This document shows, one piece after another, positions 22,588 to 34,835 of a stretch of 64,000 bases of DNA. The DNA is taken from the NCBI RefSeq assembly GCF_019649055.1, contig NW_026570235.1, positions 1 through 64,000 on the forward strand, written 5' to 3'. The DNA comes from Paramacrobiotus metropolitanus. Lineage: Eukaryota > Tardigrada > Eutardigrada > Parachela > Macrobiotidae. The translations under genes and the position numbers were made by a program. The notes beneath the pieces are model-generated. The model saw only the letters and a list, made by a program, of their open reading frames with translations, ran no database searches and had not been told where the DNA came from. The stretch's first letter is position 1. The number at the start of each line of letters is the position of its first letter.

Positions 22588-24077
22588 TAGTGAGGCGGCG
22601 AAACAGGTGTAAGTTGATGGTTTGGAGTCGAAAGTCGATCGAACGGCTCGAACTGTGACTAATGATAGAAGTGCGCAAGCGCAATATGCCACATAACGGC
22701 CAAAATCGCAACCAATCAGAAGACGGTATGTTGGCGTGGACCGCGTGATAACGGTTCTGCCAGACTGGTTAAATTTTGATGTTGCTAAAATTCAAATTTG
22801 ACAATAAAATTTTTATAAGGTGGAAAAAACATCCCAGTAGGAAAAAACAGAAAAAAGTCAAAGTTCGCTGTATTTTATCGAATTATATCGTTAGCTTCGA
22901 CTGTAAAACTAAGAGTGAATCTTGAAATTCACTATGGCGATCGCGATTCTTAATCGTGCATTATCGAAATGGTAGGTGAATTTACGGACTCACGAGTTAG
23001 AAAACCGACAAATGCAATGCTATAGCAAATGACACGCCGTGGGATCGCTTTCGCTATTGCGATCACATTCGCGATCGCACACCTACCGGTGTCCAGAAAT
23101 CAAAAGTGTAATGGCAACTGTACCGGAACCGGAAACAGCACTGTCGACATTTATCGAAATGAAGAACGCTGGTTTTTTTCTCCACTTCAGTGCGCAGTAA
23201 ATTTCACCTGATTTATTAACTTTTACTCGCAGCGTATTTTTTTTATTATGGCCGTTAGGCTGCTGAAAAAAAACTTTCTCGCAATAAATAGCAACCTGAA
23301 AGGCTGCAACTATTTGTAACTGATACTGCAAAACATAGGTCTACTGCTAACTGGTGCTGCAATGTTAAATAAGGTTACTTCTCAGCTAACGGAAAAAATG
23401 TCGCAGGATTACTGTACCCATTGATTACTAGGAACTGTTACAACTTACTATCGGAATAAAACTAAGTCTGTTTGATCTTAAATTTTTGTATGTTGATACG
23501 CAAAAACCGCTGGAAACCCCAGATAGCACGTTTTCTACGCAGCTATCTAGCAACGTAGAAATAGCATGTCCCATGACACATCCTATAGCAGATTTTACGG
23601 ACACTGGAGATTTGGCATGGCGATCGCACATGCTATCACTGCGATAGCGAAAAAATTTCGCTATGGTATTTACGGACACGACTACGTGCGATCACAGTAG
23701 CACGATTTACGGACTCGCGGAATACAATTGCTGCTGCAATCACCATCGTACATGTCATGGTAGACCATTTCAGGACGATCTCGTGTGCTATTCGTACTAT
23801 CGCGATCGTCGTAGTAAATTTCAAGACTCACTCTAAATATCTTGCAATGGAAAACCTGCTGTGCGCGAGGGAAATCTTCGAATTGGAATTTAAAAAAAGT
23901 ATTTGACTAGCTAGCTAACTAGTATTAACAAAACAAAAGAACTTCGAACGCCATTCAACGGTTGTAATTTGGCAATAGTGCAGCGTTTGCGCACTTCTAC
24001 CAGTAGCCACAGTTCAAGCCGTTCGATCGACTTTCGACTCCAAACCATCAACTTACACCTGTTTCGCCGCCTCACTA
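22588..24077. mobile_element. 1.49 kb foldback element with long TIRs
   Basis: Ends TAGTGAGGCGG and CCGCCTCACTA. The terminal arms match for about 120 bp (for example GGTTTGGAGTCGAAAGTCGA), and inner arms near 22,900-23,000 and 23,700-23,840 also pair imperfectly, with repeated TTTACGGAC and GCGATCGC words. No transposase. Flanks TATT and ATTA could reflect a short target duplication but are ambiguous. Confidence 0.8.
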
Positions 24078-24489
24078 TTATACTCTTATAATGTGCTTCT
24101 ACAATATGTTCCTGCAATATGCTCCTACATTACTATAATTATAGTATGCTCCAACCATTATTTCACACCACAATCCCGTTTTTGTGCTCCAACAGACGGA
24201 TCATTCAATCTCATTTTTAGGTTACTGCTATTATGTTATCTTAAAATCTACAAATACTGTACCCAATACTGAGAATCAGTTTTAATAACAAAAATAACTA
24301 ATAACGACAACCAAAAAAGATGCCGAGTTAACAACGCCATCAACAAATTTCACGCATCGTTACTCGGCCAAAACATTACTCATGTCACACATCACTTGTA
24401 CTTCCTACCGCTTCCTTCAACCGGCCGGACCCTTCCATACTCTACGGGCGTTAAAATTTACTTTTGTTTACACACGGATATCGAAGACC

Positions 24490-24660
24490 AAAAACTGAAA
24501 TTACAGTTTCATATATGCTACGACTGATCCCCATCGTATACCGCAAATATGAACCTGTCACAATTCAGTGAACCTGCCGCACTGAACCAGTTTCATATGT
24601 GCTACGACTGATCCCCATCGTATACCGCATATATGAGCCTGTCCAGTGAACCTGCCGCAA
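24490..24660. repeat. Short tandem duplication
   Basis: Two units starting TTTCATATATGCTACGACTG and TTTCATATGTGCTACGACTG, about 90 bp apart, each with CCCCATCGTATACCGCA and GTGAACCTGCCGC. Confidence 0.85.
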
Positions 24661-25974
24661 AAAAAACAAAAACCATTTTGCTGCACCCGTCCGAGTGCTT
24701 TATGGTATGTAGTATGTACATAAGTAAGATGTGCAGGAGGTAAAAAAAATTGGAGGATATTAAATCTAACAGACGGCACCTCTACACAGTGGCAACTGGT
24801 CTCATAAGGATGCAAAAGAATGCATATGTAATTAACTGTCGTGTAATTCAATAAGTAAAGGGCGTTTACCTTTGTCGAACCACTTCCCTGACCACGACAC
24901 AATCAGTAGAACACTCTTGAAATCTCAAACTGGTAAGAAAGTAGTAGATGGTAGAAGTAGAAGTCGAAGTCGAAGACCGGAACCTGAAATCCCTGCTGCG
25001 AACACGAAAAATACACAAAGATACGAGTATACTTACCTGACCTCACGCTAGATGTTAGCAGAAACGGTAAGGGCAATATCCATCAACCTGGCGCTACAGG
25101 GCATGAAGACGAAGAGACCGAAAGGTCAACGGATGCAAGCGAGAGCTAAAGGTCACCAGTAATCTTACTGCGAGACTACCAGTCAAGGGTAATGCACGCC
25201 AGCAACGTAGAGGAGAAACACAGACGTAGGCGACTGAAAGGTCACCAAGGGGTCTGGAAGCGAAGTTCACTGCAAAAGTGATTACCAGAGCAATCGTGAA
25301 GTTAATCACATCGAGAACAAGTCTCTAATTGTTGGATTCAATAACACTTGACTTTACACTGGGCGACGAGCGCCTTATATTGCCCTGGGCAGACGCAGGT
25401 GTGGCTCGTATCGTGCAAACGGGTAACGAAGAACAATAGGGATTTACAAACTAGCCAATACACTACGACAACATGACACGTGGACTAACCTAAGCAAAGG
25501 GTCAGCTGGTACATGATAACAATAGATTAAGCTACGTCAGTGTCACGCGGTCACGTCGAAATGGCAAGTCGCGGTCAAAGTTTTTTGCTGGAGGCTCGAC
25601 TCGAACACGGGAAGGCTCGACTGGGAAGGCTCGACTCGAACACGGGGTGATGACTCGAATAGCTGTTGTAGTAAAGACTAAGCCTAAGCCTCGGGGTAGA
25701 AGTAGTAAAGTAGTAGTAAGATGTGTACTAACAATGAGGAACGCCAGTACACGTCATAACGCATTAATCTACCGGAGCGCAGCGATGGTCCTCTAATTCA
25801 GACAAAATTAAAGATGTGCTGTCTGTCTGTCTGTCCGTTACGGAAGTAAGAAATGACGTTATGCAAGGAAGTAATGTCGTCATACAAGGAAATCGGAAAT
25901 TACGTCGTATAAGGAAGTAAGAATAATTTCCACAGAAAGGTCACATCAAATCCAAAAAGGAGCACCAGCCGTTG
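24661..25974. other. No supported gene
   Basis: Contains a partial repeat at 25.59-25.65 kb (GGCTCGACTCGAACACGGG twice) and a (ctgt)n tract near 25,821. No exon that I can support. Confidence 0.4.
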
Positions 25975-26660
25975 TCAAGTCAGAAAAATTCTGATCTTTT
26001 GCAGAAAGACAGAGAAACATTAAAACAAACAACAAAAATCAGTTTCATCTGCCATGGTCAGTGGGCGTGGCCAAAACAGAATTTAACATCAAATTCTACA
26101 CTATGCTGCAGCCTATGGGCAATGCCAATGAGGGAATGCACTGCGTCGTACTTTATTAGTTATTACGTTATCGAACAATTTGTACAAGGCCGGTTTAACT
26201 TAACAAATCGCTAAAAGCTTTTATCTGTTGACTTCGAAATGGTTATTCAATATTTTATTCAAATTTCATCTGAAAAGACGCTCCATAAATAGACAAAGCG
26301 CTATACGGCTTTGGATGTGTGTGACATCTTTATGGAATGCAATGTAATCGTTGTTCACTGTTTCTGAAAACGATACAGTATACACTTACTTTTTTTTTAG
26401 TAGAAAGTAGAAACAGATTTGTACCGCTCCCTCTGCCTCTTCGGACGAGTACTTAAACTGGCCTTGTACAGGTTGATCGCTAACTTTACAACGTATGATG
26501 CGGTGCATTGCTCATAGGCTACAGCATAGTGTAGAATTTATTGTTAATTATTGTTTTGGCCACGCCCATTGATCATGGCAGATGAAACTAATTTTTTCGT
26601 TTATTCTAGTGTTCCTCTCTTTCTGCAATAGATCAAAATTTTTTGAATTTACATCCGGTG
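25975..26660. mobile_element. Foldback element with about 200-bp arms
   Basis: Left arm about 25,980-26,200 and right arm about 26,450-26,655 are reverse complements with about 85-90% identity by eye (GCCATGGTCAGTGGGCGTGG against CCACGCCCATTGATCATGGC). A further inverted pair CCGGAGCGCAGC near 25,778 and its complement near 27,128 may mark the outer ends of a larger element. Confidence 0.75.
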
Positions 26661-27468
26661 ACGGGGCCCTGGTTAGAGTTAGAGGTCAAAAAGTGACCTA
26701 AAAATGGGCTTTTCTTTGCATCTTCTCCCGTGATGTCACTCTGGTAAAAGAGTTAAAGTACTGTTTTTATGGTGAGAAGAGCGGCGTGTTGAAAATGTCA
26801 GGTCGGCAGCTTTTTTCTTTGTAAAAAAGGGGGGTGACATTATTACTGGTCACATGCGTATGTCGAAACATGTTCAAAATTTGCAAAAATGAAACAGTTT
26901 CATTTTGCTTGAGCTTGCACTAGTAAGAAATTACGGTTGTTCCTTGAAAAAGATCAAGTTTTGAGATTAAGGCATGCATGATCACTAGGAATCATTCCTG
27001 AAGTTAGAGACTTTATGAAAGTTTTGACACTATGAGAATACTTTCATTAAAAGGCGGATGTTTTTCAAGAACTACTCTGTACGGAAAAGGAAAATAAAAG
27101 CAGTTTCAATACCATGATTAAGCGACTAAGCTGCGCTCCGGTCTGCCAATGCGCGCAAAGTGCATTTTCCTAGTTTAAGTTAGCGTTTAGTCGCCAACTT
27201 GTTCTAACGACGTGATAGAAACGCCGGCACGGCTGATCTCTCATTCTGAGGCTCACGAACAATAGCCTTCGTTCGTATCATCTATCGCCTTCCGTTGATT
27301 GCTTGGAATGTGAAGTTACCCGTTGCAAACGTAGATGGTTATCGGTTGTGTGCCACGATCTGTGTCTGGCTTTTTGTTTTTGCTCGCGGACTGGAATTAA
27401 GAAGTTTTTCAGTGATCGTTGAGTATGTATTTTGCCGTGTTGTTGCATTTTAGAAGTGTCTGGAGGGG

Positions 27469-28182
27469 TTGTATAACCTCACCATCAACATCGATCTGGA
27501 CAAACTGGTTCGAACAAACAGTATCATGTCCCTAATTCAAGTCGAAGCCAAATTTGAGATCAGGGATGGCAGTTTTGTCCTATCAGATTTAAAGCCCAAA
27601 AAGGTCAAAATCACTTCATTTACTCTGTGGAACGAAGCCTTTATTGTTTTTTGCCGTGTGCGAAGTTTTTATCATCCGGCACTGCAATATTCTATTGATT
27701 CCTATAATACTATCATCACCGAATTGGCGGGAGTATGTTCACCGGCTCTATGGCTGGAGTACGACAAGACATTTCGTGCCAGCCGTATTCGCGACTCAAA
27801 CCATGATGAGTGGAACAGGGTAGACAGAAACCTGCTTGACCGCTGTGTTGTACGCCGCCCCTTTCGTGCGCATCTCCCGCTGTGCCGAGAATGTGCAGTA
27901 GCTGACCATACCGACCAAGACTGTCCGAAGGCGTTCCAGTTGGACTGTCCGAAGAAGTCCCAGTTGGCCGCGCAGAGTCGAGCGGATACCAGTTTGGATC
28001 GGGCGTTTAAGCACATCCCAGCCCATTTTTGCCGGAATTGGAACAACGGCCGATGTGCAAATGAATCCAACTGTCGATTATCAAGCACGCGTGTGGACTA
28101 TGCCGTTCATCTGACCATACTCTGCGGGAGCACGATTCAGCGCAGCATAGCGACGCCGGCGGTGGTCACGCGGATTCCATAA
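27469..28182 (+). pseudogene. DIRS-type gag fragment (zinc-finger end)
   Basis: The open frame carries CRECAVADHTDQDCP and CRNWNNGRCANESNC, Cys/His arrangements that parallel those of the Gag-like ORF at 32-33.2 kb (CSRWNEGRC and CEHCAEHHQGRFC). The first in-frame ATG is at about 27,526. The N-terminal part is unlike the other copy and there is no RT downstream on this strand, so it is a truncated element of a different lineage in the opposite orientation to the rest of the cluster. Confidence 0.55.
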
Positions 28183-28667
28183 AACGAAGCAATGACTATT
28201 TTTTTTCGGGTAATTATATTGTAAATCATCATTCTTTGACTTAAAATTATATGTCAACTCCACCCAACTGCAAATGGTTTGGGGACTTTCCGATGGCTTG
28301 CCATTATCCACTACTCAGCACGAAGCTGACCTCGCCATCATCCAACCCGCATCCGCGCGTACCACATTGTTTGGGTCACCTCGCCCCCTCCTCATTAGCG
28401 CAGCTCTCTCGCTATGGTACGCGCAGAACCGCACCGGAAAGCAGTCTCATCCTCTGACCACGAATTAGGCGGTGGTCGCAACTCCCTGAGTGGGAGTAAC
28501 CTGGCCACGAATCAGGGAGGACACCTTCCACGCATCAGGTGTCTGCGACCGCATACACAATGGCATAAGTTTTTGAGATCCACCGGAAACGAACAAACAA
28601 CTGCACTGCATAGCGTAAACGACAAAAGAACGCCTGCACAGGGCAGGTACGCCTGCAAACCCCCAGA

Positions 28668-29236
28668 TCACTCCAGCGATCCGATTGCTGCCTTACATTG
28701 CGCAGATTCCTCTCGTCTGCGATTATCCAAAATGGCATATTTCTTATAACAGCTGCTGCGCCAATAGCCTTGCGCTTTAATTACAGTTGCCGATGCTCTG
28801 AATTTGGCTGCTGTTGTGGCACCTCCTCGCCGAAACGAATTCGTGGATAACTTACTGTCGTCCATTCCGGCATCTGCCAGCGTTTGCTTTAAACAATGGT
28901 TGAACACGTGAGACGTCATGATCACCATCTGCCCGGCTGACCAGTACGATGGAAGCGGGTCAGTCGCTTTTGCTGTTGTCGCTAACAGTACTTCCACTGC
29001 GCTTACCGGACACAGCACACTGCTGCTGCTACGTTTTGGAACAACTACTTTAACGGTACTGCGTGTTCCGTGAGTGTACGAGTGAGCATCGCGGGATATT
29101 GTCGGCTCAGAAGATTTACTTCCTTTTGGGCGTAGCGAACACCAAGACAGTAGCTCTGACCGACATACAACAACACAGTGCGGTTTTAAGCCAACAAAAA
29201 CAGCAAAACAAAACCAAACACAAAACAAAGGAAAGC
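28668..29236 (-). pseudogene. DIRS tyrosine recombinase, C-terminal fragment
   Basis: The frame contains LSTNSFRRGGATTAAKFRAS then IKAQGYWRSSCYKKY: the H/N-S-F-R-R-G-G box and the terminal tyrosine of DIRS-type recombinases. In the canonical position of the histidine this copy has N (TNSF). It begins right where the neighbouring DIRS pol frame ends. No RT or Gag attached, so truncated. Confidence 0.7.
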
Positions 29237-32200
29237 TCAACGGAGTGAGCCCCCAAAAAGACCCCCAGGGAAACCCGTGGCCGCGGCACGGGCAAAGCCA
29301 ATCCGACGTTCGTTGTCACGGGAGATATAACGCTCAAAACATCCGCTGCGCCAGTTACCCTGCGCTTTCACTGAATGAGCAGACGCACCGCTTGCCGTTG
29401 CAAACGTTGCACCCCCCCCCGCCGAAATGAATGAATGCTGAAGCTGCTGCCGGAAAAACCGGCCTTCAATAGAGCTGTTCGCAGAGTTGTTGTGAACAAA
29501 GCCGCTGACAGCGGGATTACCTGGTGAGCGTCATTCATATAAGAAAACACTGAGCGATTCGGATCGTAAGCCAGTGATTTACGCAGCTTGCTAAACGCCA
29601 TAGCCGGACAAAACTCCGAGTTAGGCAACACTTGCAACGAGATGCGTATGGACCCGCCTTGGAACCGGTAAGTTTTCATTACGGGCGCGTTAACATATAC
29701 GTAACCGGTCTCTATCTGTATATCCCGAAACCGGATGAAATACTGGTTGTTTGGGGCCGCAAACACATTACTGCGTCTCAGTAAGGAAAGAAATGCAAAC
29801 AAACAGGCCGCCCAAAATACATCGCGCAGTCGTGCCGGAACAGTGTGCAGCATTCGACGTAATGCAGCAAGATGTTCCATCGATATCGGTGGTTTCCGGT
29901 TAGGCAGCTCAATTCGTCGTCTGCGCAGTCCTTCCAGAGCCTGCGTTATAATATAGTGCTTTAGATCGGGTGCGGGTTTATTGTGGTAATGGTGCAACGA
30001 AACGATTGAGGCCACGTAGTTCTGTACGGAACTAAATTCGAAACTGTGCGACAGTTCCGCAATATACAACGCGATTGTATGTACATCTGCCGGAACAGCT
30101 AACAGACGTTGCTGCGAGCAAAATCGCAAATATCGCCGCCACTGTGACTGTCTAGTTCGGAGGGACGATGGTGCCAAAGCACTGCGACGCAACACATTCA
30201 GGGTCCGGGTCAGTGTTGACGTGGGATACCTGCAATGGTAGCCTGGTAATAAACGTAGGGTGCTCGTGCGGTTATTAATGACATCCAGCGCGACCGAAGC
30301 GTGGTTGCTGCTGCTGCAGGCGCGACTCAGCGCGTCGGCAAACACATTATCCACTCCAGGGACGTGACGTGCGTCGACGTAAAAATCATAATAGCAAGCG
30401 GCATAAAATACCAGTTTTAACCACTTGATACCGTCCGCCGTTTTGCATGTCTCACGTTTCAGAAAAGAAACAGTGGATGCATTATCGCTTTCGATGAGCA
30501 CAACACACCCTTTAAACACCGGTGCCCATATAAGGAGCGGTATGCAAGCGGCTACCATCTCCAAATAATTTATGTTTCCAGATAGGCTTGGGTGTACGAT
30601 AGGAGGCTGCACAAAGTTCAGAGTTCGGCATACATTAGGCGGAAGTCCTGTTGGCGCCCAACTTCCTGCTAGCCAGCCGCCGCTGGTAGTTGCTCCGAAT
30701 CCCGAAAACGAAGCATCCGTACTAATACGGATGACGCGCCGCGGTTTCGACAGAAAGCACTGCGTAAGACCGTTAAACGCCGGCGCCATGTTTTGCCACC
30801 ATTGCAGCTCTTTGCGGAGTAAAGCGGTTACTCGCAATCGGTGATTTGGGCGCCCTAATTGCATCGCAGCGTCGATAAATATCCGGGAAAATGTACGAGC
30901 GCTCCGAACTGCGCGAGAGGCGAAGCATATCAAGCCGAGCAGAGACTGTAGCTGCAGCTTCGAAAGCTTATCGGCAACTTCGTACTCACGACAAACTGCT
31001 ACCATTTTGTCCAATTTGTCCTGAGGCAGCTCAATCCTCTGTTGTACAGAATCTATGATTATTCCCAGAAAACGAATCCGTTGTGTCGGACACACCACCT
31101 TGTCCCAATTTATCACAAAACCAAGCAAAATTAATAGCGATATTAGTTCCAACTGCGCTGCAACGCAGTCTTCATAAGTATCCGCGATTACCAGGAAGTC
31201 ATCCAGGTAAGCCACCACCCTTATACGGCGCTTGCGAAGCATTCTTGCGACTGCGGTCGAAAGACGATGAAAAATCCCGGGCGCACACGACAAACCGAAA
31301 CTCAAAAAATTGTCGACGTAATAATCGGTTGTTGCGCTGAACCTCCATTTGAAGCCTAACAACTGCCTATGAGGAGGGAATACCGGCACTGACCTACACG
31401 CTGACTTTAAGTCTGTTATAGCAAAATAACAGTTAGGCGTGCATTCTTGTAACGCTGAGTCAATCGTGGAAAATGAAAACGAATCGCAGCATGCGTATGC
31501 ATTTAATGAATCATAGCACGGGCGGCTGCAATCAGTTATCGGGCGGAAACCCCCGTCCTTTTTAGGAACTGCACCTATTGACTGTATGCGAATTGGCTTG
31601 GACCCTTGCCTACTGATTTTGCCGGATGACAATTCTTCTAAAAATATCGTATCTAACGCTAGTTTAGCCTCGCCGGTCAGTGCGCTGACATAATTTTTGC
31701 TTTCCACGCCAGAAACTTTATTAATATCCGGAACAATATGAAAGCCGCAAGCCAAACCATTAAGTATAAAGCTAAAGTCAACATCTCTCTCTAATTCGTT
31801 AAACCAAACAAAAAGAGACCGCGTAAGGGCACAGCGTTGCCATAAATCGGCGTCGACCATATCGAAAAAGTACTTATAGCTAGCGTCGGCTACATTTTGA
31901 GCGTGACCTTCACCATGGTCAATCGAAAAATCAATAGAAACCACTGATTTCGGCGTCTCCGGCGCAGCGTCGCCATTAAGAACCGCTAACAACTTCGATT
32001 CAGTGCTACCCACGGTATGCGCCGGTGCCGGCAGTTGCCGACTGCTGTCGGTTTTGCGGTCCCCGGTTTCCGGTTGGTCCATTCGGATTTCCAGAAGGGC
32101 AGAAACGTCCTTGGTGGTGCTCAGCGCAGTGTTCGCAGATGTGGGGGAAAATGCACTTACCGCGTGCCATGCATCTTCCTTCATTCCAACGACTGCAGGC

Positions 32201-32301
32201 AACGTAGGGACCGCGGCCCGGGGTGCTGTTTGCCGCTTGCGAGCAAAGACGTGGCGACACGTCGTACGGGCGTGTCTGTCGCGGAAAGCGTCTGCTTCCA
32301 T
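29237..32301 (-). CDS. DIRS-type retrotransposon pol: RT, RNase H, tyrosine recombinase
   Basis: A 977-codon frame (32,301-29,368) in the order reverse transcriptase (AYLDDFLVIADT catalytic box), RNase H (STDASFSGFG, LIESDNAST, HVPGVDNVFADALSR) and tyrosine recombinase (VFWAACLFAFLSLLRRSN; SIHSFRRGG). Copying by RT and integration of a circular DNA by the recombinase is the known DIRS route. Immediately after HSFRRGG the frame breaks at a G9 run (+ strand C9 at 29,412-29,420). The expected end, with KAQGNWRSGCFERY holding the nucleophilic tyrosine, continues in the next frame to TGA at 29,239-29,237. One extra G would restore the frame. The start overlaps the gag ORF by 296 bp. Confidence 0.9.
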
Positions 32302-33238
32302 CTGTAAACAGGCTACCGGCGTGAAAGTGGCGATGAATAATATTCATAAATGCGGAAAAATTATTCAATCGCAACTGCTGTTTACTGGCCGTTTTACGAA
32401 GGTCCTCGTCAAATTCTAAAACTGCCGACACCCTGTAATCGCGTGACTTATCCACTAGCATTTCAACGTATTCGACATATTCTAGCAACGTAGTTTTGTG
32501 CTCGGGCTCAGGCGAGAGCGCTAACCGACGTATAATATTAAGAGAACCGCTCACAAACTCGCCGAACTTAAGGTCAAGAGGACCGACGCTTTTCCTACCA
32601 TTTTCGGCCACATGGGCGCGAGAATAAACTTCTTCGTGAGAGCGGGGCAAATTTCTTGCTAACTTCGGCAAATCGCAAGCTAAACCCGCCATATCTGGCA
32701 TGAAATCGCACTCACCAGAGCAACGCGACGAAGCCGGTCGATTGTGGACAGGGCGAACTGTTGCACGACGGTGTGGCTCAGATGGATCCGAGTGGTTCGG
32801 TTTTGGCGTGGGAGTGGTGACCTTTTCCGGCTCCTGGTTGCCGAGCAGCCATTTCTTCAACTTAAGGCGATCACACATAATGCCGAGCGCCTCCCGTAGC
32901 ATGGATTCGTCGGTGATCTCGTCCAGGTACTCCACTTTCTTGAATCCGTTTGCTTTTAGTTGCTCGACAGATTCAGCTGAGATTCCGGCAAGATCTGCGA
33001 GATCCTCGATCGGTCCGCGGGACAGATCGAGTTCGGGAATCGCAACCACTGGCTCCTGTCTCTGGCTATCAGTAGCTGGCACTTCTGCGTCCGGTTTATT
33101 GACGTGGGCATCCTTTAGGGCACTGTAAAGCCGGTCCACCAACTGTTCCTTGGTCCCTCCGGTCTTTTTCCCAAGGGATCTAAGTTGCGCAATCAGATCG
33201 GCGTTGGTTTCGTTGGACAAGGCAGATCGGGTCTCCAT
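32006..33238 (-). CDS. DIRS-type gag ORF
   Basis: A 410-aa frame starting METRSALSNETN at 33,238. The N-terminus has a SAP-like helix-loop-helix (LIAQLRSLGKKTGGTKEQLV), then a SAM-like stretch (LADLAGISAESVEQLKANGF). The C-terminus has two Cys/His clusters (CSRWNEGRCMARGKC, CEHCAEHHQGRFC) expected to bind nucleic acid. It overlaps pol, as in other DIRS elements. Intact, so this is the youngest-looking copy in the cluster. Confidence 0.8.
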   Translation of the reverse strand: METRSALSNETNADLIAQLRSLGKKTGGTKEQLVDRLYSALKDAHVNKPDAEVPATDSQRQEPVVAIPELDLSRGPIEDLADLAGISAESVEQLKANGFKKVEYLDEITDESMLREALGIMCDRLKLKKWLLGNQEPEKVTTPTPKPNHSDPSEPHRRATVRPVHNRPASSRCSGECDFMPDMAGLACDLPKLARNLPRSHEEVYSRAHVAENGRKSVGPLDLKFGEFVSGSLNIIRRLALSPEPEHKTTLLEYVEYVEMLVDKSRDYRVSAVLEFDEDLRKTASKQQLRLNNFSAFMNIIHRHFHAGSLFTDGSRRFPRQTRPYDVSPRLCSQAANSTPGRGPYVACSRWNEGRCMARGKCIFPHICEHCAEHHQGRFCPSGNPNGPTGNRGPQNRQQSATAGTGAYRG

Positions 33239-33471
33239 GGTAGAGTAACAGTAAACACTTTAACTAAAAATGTAACAAACTGACAAGTTACGTTCGCCGC
33301 AAGCGATGCTGTGTTGAGCGAATGAGAAAAGGTCACAACTTTCACTGGCGCAGTGAAAATTTGTCCAATTTGTGTGAAAAAAATTTGTGAAAGCAAAAGT
33401 GATTAGTGTAAGTCCGGCGAGATGGCTTTATATAATAACCTACTATTAACAAAAACTAGGACACGAAGCAA

Positions 33472-34386
33472 TCAACATGTTATTACTAACGGCTGTCCAT
33501 CTCCTTTCGACGAAGAGCAAGACCACCATTGTCCACATGGCGCAGGTAGGAATCCGATGGCCATTGTCCGGCTGGGGAAGTAGGGCACGCAGCCGTTATA
33601 AATGGATTTCAATAGAAATCCTTCTCTGTACCTCCGCGCCCTTATAGCGGTTGATTTTAGCGATGGCGCTGATATTTGCAGTCCCATCTCGATGCGCTGC
33701 ACATTCAAAACTTTAACATGCGTACTGCTGCTTTTGGACGAACAAAACAAATTACAGGCCCACAATAAGAAATAAAATGCAAATAAGCAAGCGGCCCAGA
33801 AGACCTTCCTGGCCGCTGCTTGCACTGCATGCAAATGCTTGTGGATAGTTAACAATAGATCCACGTCCACTGCTGCTTGCTTGTTCGGCAACTCCTCGCG
33901 GAGACGCTGTACGCCTGCTAATGCTTCCTTTACTGCAAAATGCGTGAGACCTGGCGCCGCCATGTTGTGCTCATGGTGAAGAGAAATTAAACTGCTGCCA
34001 TAATTCTGAATTGTTGTATGCTGCAAATTGCGTGCGAGCACTGCTATGTGCATACCGTCGGTATACCGTCGGTACGCTGGTAATGCTTCCAGGCTGTACA
34101 CCGCGCAGAATTTCATGTACCGACTCCATTGCGCCTTCTTGTTATCTGGAATGGACTGGCTGTGGCAGACTGCCGCAAATTTTTCAGCCGTTTCTTTAGA
34201 TCCATCAAGCGGGTATGCTTGTCCTGCGACTGCCGGTAACGGAACTCCGGGAAAACTGCGCAATACAGACCAGAATTTATCAGCGTTAGTGACATCCAGC
34301 GTTAAACGGCTCAAAGCGTCGGCTGCTACGTTTGTTACTTCCGGAAAATGAACTGCGGTTACGTAAAGCTTATAGCGTAACCTAAA
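33472..34386 (-). pseudogene. Truncated DIRS element: RNase H end and recombinase
   Basis: The minus-strand frame begins within RNase H (AVHFPEVTNVAADALSRL near 34,380-34,310) and runs into the recombinase core (IQNYGSSLISLHHEHN, VFWAACLFAFYFLLWACN). It ends before the HxxR box. It resembles the neighbour at 29.2-32.3 kb in order but is clearly a different lineage by sequence. RT and Gag are missing. Confidence 0.8.
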
Positions 34387-34429
34387 TAAACCCTAAATTT
34401 ATGTCAACGTAGGGGTCATAACGGTTGTA

Positions 34430-34760
34430 CCATACTTAGAATTACAAAAACACCAATCACGAAAAGCTGGAAAGTGCTGATACAACATCACTGAACGGCC
34501 GAAAGGTCATTGTTATGATGACGAATACTTATCGCAGCTGAGGCTGCTGAGCATTTGCCATAGGTCATAGTCACCTTGTGTGTCCGCATCAACCGCCACA
34601 ATAATCAGTAAAAATAACTGTAAGTTAAGTGCCCGTATAAGGGCCATTACATAATGTATGAATCATTCGCATCCTAAACAAAAAAATAAAAAAGGGTAAG
34701 AGTAACTCGTGCAATTAAAACATTTAAAGTACGATTAAATATAGATATTATGATTGTGTG
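34430..34760. repeat. Diverged third copy of the 8.7/19.6 kb block
   Basis: Shared spaced words: ACAACATCACTGAACGGCCGA (here) against the ACAACACTGAACGACCGA type, ACCGCCAC, and a run GTGCCCGTATAAGGGCCATTA parallel to TGCCCGCAAAAGTGCCATTA at 19.9 kb. All frames are broken. Confidence 0.5.
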
Positions 34761-34835
34761 TATTTCTCGTAAGTACAGTACTGTAGTTAAGTGTTCACTT
34801 AAGCACTGCTTTTTCTTAGCTAACGACCAATTTAA

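Noticed and set aside
25590-25660. Possible tRNA B box (GTGTTCGAGTC on the minus strand)
   Set aside because: No A box at tRNA spacing and no T-run; part of a local direct repeat.
28465-28749. Small frames between the gag and recombinase fragments
   Set aside because: No DIRS or other motif; shadows of the GC-rich junk between truncated elements.
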